Part shown: positions 15,537-21,410 of the stretch, piece after piece
How the letters are laid out: each line of letters begins with the position of its first letter
Numbering within the stretch: the first letter of the stretch is position 1
Assembly (NCBI GenBank): GCA_002451275.1
Contig: DKBS01000107.1
Span: 1 to 21,410, forward strand
Length of the DNA: 21,410 bases
Source: Planctomycetaceae bacterium UBA6894
GTDB taxonomy: Bacteria > Planctomycetota > Planctomycetia > Gemmatales > Gemmataceae
Direction of reading: 5' to 3'
Notes under the pieces: generated by a model
The model's input: the letters and a program-made list of their open reading frames with translations, nothing else
Database searches by the model: none
Told to the model about the DNA's origin: nothing
Program-made: the position numbers and the translations under genes

Positions 15537-16289
15537 CTAGGCGACCGGTTTGCGGGCCAGGTAGAGCGTGGCAATCCCCAGCGTGAGGGAATGGTAGCGC
15601 GCCTCGGTCAGTCCCGCGGCTTTCATACGGTCGACCAGGGCTTGACGCTCGGGGAAGCTGGCCACACTGGCAGGCAGGTAGCCGTAGGCAAAATCTTTGC
15701 TGCCACTGACCCACTGCCCAATGCGCGGCAGGATGTTGCGAAAATAAAAGCGGTACAGCCAACTGAACGGCCACAGTTTTGGCGAGGAAAATTCCAAAAC
15801 CGCGACCTGCCCGCCCGGCTTGCAGACCCGGGCCATCTCACGCAATCCACCATCGGTGTCGGCCACATTGCGCAGGCCAAACGCCACCGTGACCAGGCCG
15901 AATGATTGATCCGGGAAGGGCAATCGCAGGGTATCGGCAACCAGAAAGTCGAGGTTTTGCAGGCCCTGCTTTTTCCCATGGGCCCTTTCCAGCATGGGTT
16001 GGCAGAAATCGGAGCCCACTAACCGATTGCGCCCCCCGGCCAACCGGTGGTAGGCGAGGGCCAAATCCCCCGTGCCCGTGCAGGTGTCCAGAATGGCGGA
16101 TCCATCAGGCGGCAGGGGAGCCAGACGCGTGGTTCGCCAGCGCCAGTAACGGTCCACATTAAGGCTTAGCAAATGATTTAAAAAGTCATATCTATGCGCA
16201 ATGGCAGCGAACATTCCCTGGATTTTGGGTTGGCTTTTATCCAGAGCCATATTCTGAGTGGCGGTTTTGGAGTTTTCTGGCTTGGTCAT
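15537..16289 (-). CDS. ubiE: Demethylmenaquinone/ubiquinone methyltransferase
   Basis: A 250-residue class I SAM-dependent C-methyltransferase for the last step of menaquinone (or ubiquinone) synthesis. UbiE/MenG signatures are clear: YDFLNHLLSLNVDRYWRW (residues 34-51), the SAM motif I ILDTCTGTGDLAL (67-79), acidic loop SDFCQPML, motif FGLRNVADTDGGLREMARV, and KPGGQVAVLEFSSP, then YGYLPASVASFP near the C-terminus. Length is normal. ATG 16289 has AAAGGG a few bases upstream; the inner ATG at 16250 has no ribosome-binding site. It leads the minus-strand cluster with hemE, linking quinone and haem supply for respiration. Planctomycetes generally use menaquinone, so menG may be the better symbol. 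It is transcribed away from the HEAT-like gene. Confidence 0.95.
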   Translation of the reverse strand: MTKPENSKTATQNMALDKSQPKIQGMFAAIAHRYDFLNHLLSLNVDRYWRWRTTRLAPLPPDGSAILDTCTGTGDLALAYHRLAGGRNRLVGSDFCQPMLERAHGKKQGLQNLDFLVADTLRLPFPDQSFGLVTVAFGLRNVADTDGGLREMARVCKPGGQVAVLEFSSPKLWPFSWLYRFYFRNILPRIGQWVSGSKDFAYGYLPASVASFPERQALVDRMKAAGLTEARYHSLTLGIATLYLARKPVA

Positions 16290-16388
16290 TTGGCCCTTTC
16301 ATGGCAGTTTAGACGCTTCATTAGAATAGTTGCAGAGTAACCATGAACGGATTGGAAACCGTAGGTTGAGAACCGGCAGGGTGGAACC

Positions 16389-16529
16389 ATGCGAAACAGG
16401 TTGTTGAATTTCACCGGATGGACCGCGCTGGGCGGTTTTCAACTGCTGGGTTTTGTCAGCGACACACGGGGTGGCTGAGGGGACCGTGTCGTACCTGGAA
16501 ACCTTGGCGTCTTTCAGGTTCCCTCCACC
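16389..16529 (+). pseudogene. Possible detached 5' end of the HEAT-like gene (signal peptide then frame breaks)
   Basis: ATG 16389 has AGGGTGG just upstream and encodes MRNRLLNFTGWTALGGFQLL followed by GFVSDTRGG, which looks like a signal peptide. A TGA at 16476 stops it, in the same frame as the downstream gene. Moving one base at the GGGG run (16468-16471) opens another frame, VAEGTVSYLETLASFRFPPP, which stops at 16531. That looks like real protein, and returning to the first frame then joins SARQYTPADM. Two small compensating indels, real or from sequencing, would therefore give one continuous exported protein. The alternative is that translation simply starts at GTG 16530 or ATG 16560. 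Confidence 0.4.
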
Positions 16530-17054
16530 GTGAGTGCGAGGCAATACACCCCGGCCGACATGGCCCGGATCGCGAAACAAAGCCTGCCCATGGCCCGGGA
16601 ATTCGCCCAACCCGGCCATGAGGAAATGCTGGAAATCGCCAGCAAAAGCACCGAAGTGAGCCATCGAGTCGCCGCAGCCTGGGCGTTTGGCCTGACCAAA
16701 AAACATGATTGCGGGCTTACGGCCTTGTTGGGCGACCAGGACCCCTTGGTGGTGCTGGCGGCCCGGGAAGGGTGCTCGTACATCGCCCGGGAGAAATTCG
16801 GCGCGAAATGCACCGATTTCGGACCGTTTCCCGAATCGGGCCCGGCTGAGAAAACCCATGCCCGGGAGCTGTGGGAAATGTGGTTTGAGAAGCGCATGGA
16901 GGCACTGGCCAAGGGAGAAAAAGCCAAATCCACCGAGCCGACAAAAACCGGCAAGGGAACAGGCCAAGCCAAAGGCGGCGCCATTGAAAAACTGGGGGGA
17001 GCAGGCAATCGGGATGTGTACGACATCCTGGGCCTAGACCGGAAGAAGGATTGA
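16530..17054 (+). CDS. HEAT-like repeat protein of unknown function
   Basis: A 174-residue frame from GTG 16530; ATG 16560 (MARIAKQSLP) is another possible start, and neither has a strong ribosome-binding site. Residues 30-90 show helix pairs of HEAT type (EEMLEIASKSTEVSHRVAAA, then TALLGDQDPLVVLAAREGCS), usually a protein-binding solenoid. After a conserved-looking segment with PAEKTHARELWEMWFEKRME, a low-complexity Lys/Thr/Gly linker (131-152) leads to a short tail NRDVYDILGLDRKKD. The upstream 140 bases look like the broken signal-peptide end of the same gene, so the native product may be exported. It is divergent from ubiE and 76 bases before the glycosyltransferases. I do not recognise a named family. 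Confidence 0.6.
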   Translation: MSARQYTPADMARIAKQSLPMAREFAQPGHEEMLEIASKSTEVSHRVAAAWAFGLTKKHDCGLTALLGDQDPLVVLAAREGCSYIAREKFGAKCTDFGPFPESGPAEKTHARELWEMWFEKRMEALAKGEKAKSTEPTKTGKGTGQAKGGAIEKLGGAGNRDVYDILGLDRKKD

Positions 17055-17130
17055 TCCCGCGCCTTGATCCCATTCCCCGGCCCGGGGTACCATCCGGGCA
17101 CTTGGAAATGGCCAAGGCCGGGGGCAACGC

Positions 17131-18324
17131 ATGCGATTTGTGGCGAGCACACGGTGCCTGGCCAAGCCCCCGACCGGCATCGGACATTACACCGCCGAAA
17201 CCCTGAAGGCCCTCAGCCAAATTCCCGATGTATCGGTACGGGAATTCCCCTCGCGCTGGGTCAGGCCGCTGGCACGCTACCGGGAACGGCATCTTGCATG
17301 GTGGCTGGACACCCTGGGAACCCCTGGGCCGGCCGTTTCCCTCACTCGTTTCCGTCATTCACTGGTCAGCCGACTGGAACGATTTTTTCTGCGACAGCAT
17401 GACAAGCCGGCCTGGTTCACCCCGCGCCACAGCGACGTTTATCTGGAACCCAACCACGAATTGGTGGACACCTGCCTGCCCACCGTGGCAGTGGTGCACG
17501 ACCTTTCCGTGCTGCGATTCCCGCAGTGGCATCCAGCAGGAAGAGTGGCCCACCATCGGGCCTTTTTCGACTCCCTCATCAACCGGGGTGACTCCTTGGC
17601 CGTGGTGACAGTCAGCGAGGCGGTCCGTCAGGAAGTGATCCGGATGCTGGGTATCCCGGCTGGCCGGGTTGTCACCGGTTGCAACGCACCCCGATCGACC
17701 ATGCGACCGGGAAATACCCGAAGCGATGGCAGGCACCTTGAACCACTGGGACTGCGATCCGGCTATTTCCTGCATGTGGGCACCCTGGAACCGCGCAAAA
17801 ACCTGACCCTGTTGGTGCGGGCATGGAGCCGATTGGATCCTGCCCTGCGTGCGTCGCATCCCCTCGTGCTGGCGGGCGGCAAAGGGTGGGGAGACGAGGA
17901 ACTGCAGGAAACGCTGCGCAAGGCTCCCGACGGCATCCGCAACCTTGGCTATGTGGATGAGGCGGCCATTCCGGCGCTTTATCGCGGAGCCCTGGCCCTG
18001 GTCATGCCCAGCCATTACGAGGGCTATGGGATGCCGGTGATAGAGATGCGGGCGGTGGGTGGCGCGGTGATCACCTCGCTGGATCCGGCGGTTCGCGAGG
18101 TAGCTGGGCCCGATACACCCGGGGTGGACGCCCTCGACGAACCCGCCTGGGCGGACTCGCTGCGCCGGGCGGTGGAAGACCCGCGGTGGCTGGAGGCGCA
18201 GCGGCAAAACGGCCCCGCTTGGGCAAGCCGGCACACTTGGGCACGCGGCGCACAGGCTGTGGTGCGGGCCGCCCATGTCGCGCTGGCGGGCGCCGGGGTT
18301 TCGGCCAGCAGGGTGGCGGCATGA
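17131..18324 (+). CDS. GT4-type glycosyltransferase
   Basis: A 397-residue GT-B fold enzyme. The N-terminal domain has the acceptor-side glycine loop PPTGIGHYTAETLKAL (residues 13-28), PTVAVVHDLSVLRFP (118-131) and VVTVSEAVRQEVIRMLGIP. The C-terminal donor domain has FLHVGTLEPRKNLTLLVRAW (213-232), LAGGKGWGDEEL, GYVDEAAIPALYRGALALVM and the EX7E motif EGYGMPVIE (297-305), all typical of family GT4 retaining transferases using nucleotide sugars. The motif is followed by MRAVGGAVITS rather than the common AMACGTPVVTS, a mild variation. The start is ATG 17131. The stop overlaps the next glycosyltransferase start in an ATGA, so the two are translationally coupled. Sugar and acceptor cannot be told; surface polysaccharide synthesis is likely. 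Confidence 0.92.
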   Translation: MRFVASTRCLAKPPTGIGHYTAETLKALSQIPDVSVREFPSRWVRPLARYRERHLAWWLDTLGTPGPAVSLTRFRHSLVSRLERFFLRQHDKPAWFTPRHSDVYLEPNHELVDTCLPTVAVVHDLSVLRFPQWHPAGRVAHHRAFFDSLINRGDSLAVVTVSEAVRQEVIRMLGIPAGRVVTGCNAPRSTMRPGNTRSDGRHLEPLGLRSGYFLHVGTLEPRKNLTLLVRAWSRLDPALRASHPLVLAGGKGWGDEELQETLRKAPDGIRNLGYVDEAAIPALYRGALALVMPSHYEGYGMPVIEMRAVGGAVITSLDPAVREVAGPDTPGVDALDEPAWADSLRRAVEDPRWLEAQRQNGPAWASRHTWARGAQAVVRAAHVALAGAGVSASRVAA

Positions 18325-20222
18325 AAGTCGCCAGCGGCAGTGAAGGAGCGGGGGCCACCCGCAAACGCGGATTGAGCGCCTTGCCGGGAAAAATCCGCCG
18401 CGCGCCGCAGTTCCTGCTGAAACTGGTCCACATGGCGCGGTTTTCGGCGCAGGCCTGGAAGCTGTCGCGCAAGACGCCACCCTTCCAGATCTTTGACAGG
18501 GAAGACTGCGCGAGGGAGCTAACCCTTGCCGGAGTTCCCTGGGGCAGCGCCGACGAGCAATTGGCAAGTTCGGGAACCGATGCGGAGGGGCTACTGCTTT
18601 GGGTCATCCGATACCTGCAGGAGAACCCGGAAACCAGGGAGCGATTTCCCCGGGCGATCTCTGATGGCCCGAGCGGCGGCTTTGGCCAATGGCTGTTGCA
18701 GGATCCGGCATCGGCCTTGAACCGTTCGCAACAAGCCGCCCTGGAGCAGGCCTGGACCCAGCGGCCCTCGCTGGCCGCACGCAGGCTCTGGCAGCACCTG
18801 GATCATCTGCGCACCCTGTTACCCAAAGGGATATTACCTCCGTGGCGACGCAGTCTGGTTCGCTGGATGGTGCGCACAGCACGGCCGGCCCATGGGACCA
18901 ACCTCTCCTCCATCTTGTGGTTCCTGGCCGAACTGGAGGAAGACCTCGCACACGGGACTGATGAACTGTGGCTGGATACCCCTGCCCTGCAGGCACGGTT
19001 TCCCCTGGCGCAAACGGATGAACTGGAACGGAAGCGCTACTGGGCCCATGTCAGCCGTTTGGCCCGCATGTCCGATCCTGTTCGGAAAATTCAGGCCGCC
19101 AGCCCGCCGGGGGTGTTGGTACCCGAGACCAAGCCCCATGGTGTGAACCTGTACGGGCATTTCTGTTACCCCTCCGGCCTGGGCGAGGCGGCCTGGCAGA
19201 TCCGCAGGGGGTTGGAGTCAGCCGGGGTGCCCGTGGCGCCCCGTGACATGCCCGCGGCCATCCAGCATGACCTCCATGACCGGGACGGCATGCGCGGGCC
19301 GGAGGTGCACCCGGTCAGCCTGCATGTGCTGCCGCCCGAACACCAGTTCCATGAGATCTACGCCCGGTCGATGAGCCATCCGCGCCGTCAGGCCCGTCGG
19401 GCAGCGGTCTGGTACTGGGAGCTGGAAAAAACGCCGGAGCTCTGGGCGCAACGGGCCCGGCGGTATGACGAAATCTGGGCGCCGACCCGATTCATTCGGG
19501 ACAGCTTCGCCCAGGTCATGCCGGTGCCGGTGCGGGCGGTTGCTCCCGGTGTTTCACTGGGCCCGGTGGCCGACAGGGACCGCGCCTGGTTCGGTTTGCC
19601 CAGCGGGCCCTTCCTCGTGCTGTTCGCCTTCGACATGTGCAGCGTGATGGAACGGAAAAACCCGCTGGGACTGATTCGCGCCTTTCGCCGGGCGTTCAAA
19701 CCCTCAGATGACGCCTTGCTGGTGATCAAGGTGACACGGGGTTCTTTTGACCCGGACGGAATGGCACTGCTGCTTGCCGAACAGGCGAAGGGGCAGGTAC
19801 AGATCATCGACCGCGTGATGAGCCGGGCGGACGCGATGGCGCTGATCAACTGCTGCGACACTTATGCCAGCCTGCACCGCAGCGAGGGATTCGGTCTGAC
19901 GCTGGCGGAAGCGATGCTGCTGGGCAAACCGGCGGTGGGCACCAACTACTCGGGCAATCTGGACTTCATGACGCCGGAGGTGTCGCGCCTGGTGGACTTC
20001 AAGAAAGTGGTGATTGCCAGCGACTTACCGCAATATCCCAAGGGGGTTGCTTGGGCGGAACCGGATGAGGAACATGCCGGAAGAATTCTCAGGGACCTTT
20101 TTGAAAGTCCGGGTGGGGCCAAGGAGATGGCCTTGAGGGGACAGGAGCACGCGAGGAGCGTACTGGATCCGCTTGCGGCGACAGGGCGGGTGCTGGAGGC
20201 CTTAACTTCTCTTAGGCAATGA
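18321..20222 (+). CDS. Large two-part glycosyltransferase
   Basis: A 633-residue protein. ATG 18321 overlaps the previous stop (ATGA) and is preferred to the open upstream GTG at 18186, which would lie within the preceding gene. Residues 273-630 are a GT-B glycosyltransferase of GT4 style: VNLYGHFCYPSGLGEAAWQI (275-294, glycine loop), AAVWYWELEKTPELW, RYDEIWAPTRFIRDSF, FDMCSVMERKNPLGLIRAF, and the donor motif ASLHRSEGFGLTLAEAMLLG (516-535). Residues 55-270 are an added helical region with two similar blocks (LLLWVIRYLQENPETRERFP and ILWFLAELEEDLAHGTDELW), seen on some polysaccharide-synthesis transferases but without known function. No membrane segment or signal is obvious. It forms an operon with the smaller transferase and ends in a 13-bp hairpin. 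Confidence 0.9.
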   Translation: MKVASGSEGAGATRKRGLSALPGKIRRAPQFLLKLVHMARFSAQAWKLSRKTPPFQIFDREDCARELTLAGVPWGSADEQLASSGTDAEGLLLWVIRYLQENPETRERFPRAISDGPSGGFGQWLLQDPASALNRSQQAALEQAWTQRPSLAARRLWQHLDHLRTLLPKGILPPWRRSLVRWMVRTARPAHGTNLSSILWFLAELEEDLAHGTDELWLDTPALQARFPLAQTDELERKRYWAHVSRLARMSDPVRKIQAASPPGVLVPETKPHGVNLYGHFCYPSGLGEAAWQIRRGLESAGVPVAPRDMPAAIQHDLHDRDGMRGPEVHPVSLHVLPPEHQFHEIYARSMSHPRRQARRAAVWYWELEKTPELWAQRARRYDEIWAPTRFIRDSFAQVMPVPVRAVAPGVSLGPVADRDRAWFGLPSGPFLVLFAFDMCSVMERKNPLGLIRAFRRAFKPSDDALLVIKVTRGSFDPDGMALLLAEQAKGQVQIIDRVMSRADAMALINCCDTYASLHRSEGFGLTLAEAMLLGKPAVGTNYSGNLDFMTPEVSRLVDFKKVVIASDLPQYPKGVAWAEPDEEHAGRILRDLFESPGGAKEMALRGQEHARSVLDPLAATGRVLEALTSLRQ

Positions 20223-20259
20223 ACAAGGGTAGCGAGCAGATTTGCCCGCTACCCTTGTT
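20222..20259. terminator. Perfect hairpin between convergent genes, probable bidirectional terminator
   Basis: A perfect 13-bp stem pairs 20222-20234 with 20247-20259 around a 12-base loop, starting at the last base of the glycosyltransferase stop codon. On the plus strand only a short T stretch follows, then C and seven A. The A run (20262-20268) becomes a T tract before the hairpin on the minus strand. It lies between convergent genes and probably serves both. Confidence 0.6.
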
Positions 20260-20274
20260 TCAAAAAAATCAAAC

Positions 20275-20442
20275 TTAGTCAGCCTTGGAAGTTGGCTGGG
20301 CAGCCTTGCCACCACCAGCGCCGGCAGCCTTGGGAGCCGGAGGAAGGGGCATGTTTGTATCCTTGACTGGGACGGTCTTGGTGTCCTGACCGCAGCCAAC
20401 GACAAAGGCTAATCCAGCAACCAGCAAAAAGATTTTCTTCAT
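20275..20442 (-). CDS. Very small lipoprotein
   Basis: A 55-residue protein. ATG at 20442 has AAGGAG eight bases upstream and starts a clean lipoprotein signal, MKKIFLLVAGLAFVVGC (lipobox VVGC, Cys17). The mature part of 38 residues is low-complexity and rich in Pro, Ala, Gly and Lys (PLPPAPKAAGAGGGKAAQ), without a fold. It starts 32 bases after the stop of the DUF1559 pseudogene on the same strand, an arrangement seen often in planctomycetes and mirrored by the DUF1559/lipoprotein order at the other end of the window. It is probably an envelope protein; no function can be given. Confidence 0.78.
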   Translation of the reverse strand: MKKIFLLVAGLAFVVGCGQDTKTVPVKDTNMPLPPAPKAAGAGGGKAAQPTSKAD

Positions 20443-20474
20443 GAAAAAGCTCCTTCGAGAGTGCCCTTGGATCA

Positions 20475-21410
20475 TCAGTTGCTCAATTTGCCGGAATCAT
20501 AGACCTCACCGTCCTGCATTCCGGACATTTGCTGAAGGACATACCAATCGCTTCCGGCGGTGGTCGGATTCCTGACGCCGGTAGCGCCAATGCGCACGGA
20601 TCGGACCGATCCATCCCCAAAGGCAAAGTTCACAATCTGGGAGTGACGGCTCGAAAAATAGTTCCAACCGCCGTTGGTGGCACCGGCACCACCGCCAGGA
20701 GCCAAGCCGAACTTGGTGCCGAGACTGCCGACAGACATCCATGGCCAAATAAAGTCCTTTTGACCTCCCTGGGCTAATCCACCAATGCCCTCACCAAATG
20801 CCAAGGTGTTCGAAGAACCGTCAGCAATCGCCGCAGTCTTGTTCTTGGAACGATTGGTGTAAATGCCGACATACTTTTGAAGGTTCACGCCTGGGCCATC
20901 CGACGCGGAAGAAGTGCTGACCCCTTCCCCCAAAGCACCGGCCACACCGACATAATTCGTCTTGCCCAAATCCAAGTCAGGACGGGCGCCAAAATAGCCA
21001 AGTGTAAGAGCATTGGTACCCGGCGAATCAAAAGTATTGGGAATGATGCAGGCTGCTGGACCATTCACCGTTTGGCTGGCCGAGGAACCTTCGCTAGGAC
21101 ACCAGAACTTTTTAATCTTGGTGTAGGACAAAGACCAATCAGGATTCAGGGTCCACCAAGAAGGCCCTTTCACATCTGGCGACTTGGATATGGATAGTTG
21201 TTTGTACAGGTTATCTTCCTCGACATAAGGAAGCAGTTGCACCAAAACCCCCGTGTGCTGGGCATCCCAGAACGAAGTGGAACCAACACTTCTGGAGGCA
21301 CCCAAACAACCGGGAGGAAGAACCCCAGTGGTGCTTTAAAAATTATGGCTGGCCAACGAAATCTGCTTCAAATTATTGGTGCAACTCATGCGGTTGGCCG
21401 CCTCGCGCAC
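20475..21410 (-). pseudogene. DUF1559 prepilin-like gene broken by an in-frame stop, 5' end outside window
   Basis: Reading leftward from the window edge the frame gives VREAANRMSCTNNLKQISLA then SHNF, then TAA (21336-21338), then in the same frame STTGVLPPGCLGASRSVG and a complete DUF1559 body: QLLPYVEEDNLYKQL, KFWCPSEGS, TNYVGVAGALGEG, IADGSSNTLAFGEG, SRHSQIVNFAFGDGSVRSVR, and a normal end at 20475. The family usually has an uninterrupted HNF-x-x-T-G-V-PPG here, so the TAA replaces one residue, as a single GAA or CAA change would. The rest is well preserved, which points to a recent mutation or a sequencing error. The first possible restart after the stop (TTG 21305) would make a protein without the prepilin signal. 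The region looks less GC-rich than the rest. Confidence 0.8.

Noticed and set aside
16476..16478. TGA read as selenocysteine in the HEAT-like gene
   Set aside because: No selenocysteine-insertion hairpin is obvious, the context is not a redox motif, and a frame-break explanation fits the protein-like stretch in the other frame better.
17079..17091. Short GC palindrome (CCCCGG C CCGGGG) before the first glycosyltransferase
   Set aside because: The loop of one base cannot form and no T tract follows, so it is not called a terminator.
18186..18320. Upstream GTG start for the large glycosyltransferase
   Set aside because: It would overlap the preceding transferase by 139 bases with Gly/Arg-rich residues; the ATGA overlap at 18321 is the normal coupled start.

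Overview
The window reads as chromosomal DNA of a planctomycete, most likely the Gemmata/Isosphaera side of the phylum. The grounds are two DUF1559 prepilin-like proteins, many small lipoproteins, a TPR/CRTAC1 (FG-GAP plus ASPIC/UnbV) pair, a PQQ-type beta-propeller, a DUF1080 protein, high GC and short operons. This placement is inferred from gene content; there is no rRNA or other marker here. I saw no tRNA, rRNA, CRISPR array, transposase or phage gene.

Layout, left to right. 1-951 (+): 3' part of a DUF1559 gene ending in a strong terminator. 1114-1572 (+): small lipoprotein with its own terminator. 1718-4860 (+): TPR membrane protein and a secreted CRTAC1-type lipoprotein. 5044-8133 (+): a sulfur cluster of an ArsR-family regulator, an exported rhodanese, a CoA-disulfide-reductase-like flavoprotein with a fused rhodanese, and a TRIC/UPF0126 membrane protein. 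8322-9686 (+): exported PQQ-like propeller. 9994-11308 (+): DUF1080 protein followed by a SUI1/eIF1-like protein with an N-terminal domain resembling a degenerate low-molecular-weight phosphatase. 16289-11289 (-): menaquinone/ubiquinone methyltransferase, uroporphyrinogen decarboxylase, a four-module Kef-type antiporter, and a small protein shaped like a potassium-channel pore. 16389-17054 (+): HEAT-like gene whose 5' end looks damaged. 17131-20222 (+): two translationally coupled glycosyltransferases. 20442-20275 and 21410-20475 (-): a tiny lipoprotein and a second DUF1559 gene broken by an in-frame TAA.

How the genes work together. The sulfur cluster looks like one persulfide-handling unit: a thiol-rich regulator, a rhodanese outside the cytoplasm, and a flavoprotein that would reduce CoA disulfide or persulfide inside. 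The minus-strand cluster combines quinone and haem supply with cation transport; its antiporter joins membrane, nucleotide-binding, CorC-like CBS and PTS-EIIA-like modules and lies just upstream of the channel-like protein. The glycosyltransferase pair suits polysaccharide or surface-glycan synthesis.

Main points for a second look: the phosphatase-like/SUI1 fusion, the antiporter architecture with its channel-like neighbour, the ArsR frame that runs through the rhodanese start, the two interrupted genes, and the fact that both window ends fall in the same conserved DUF1559 segment in opposite orientation, as at contig ends broken by repeats.
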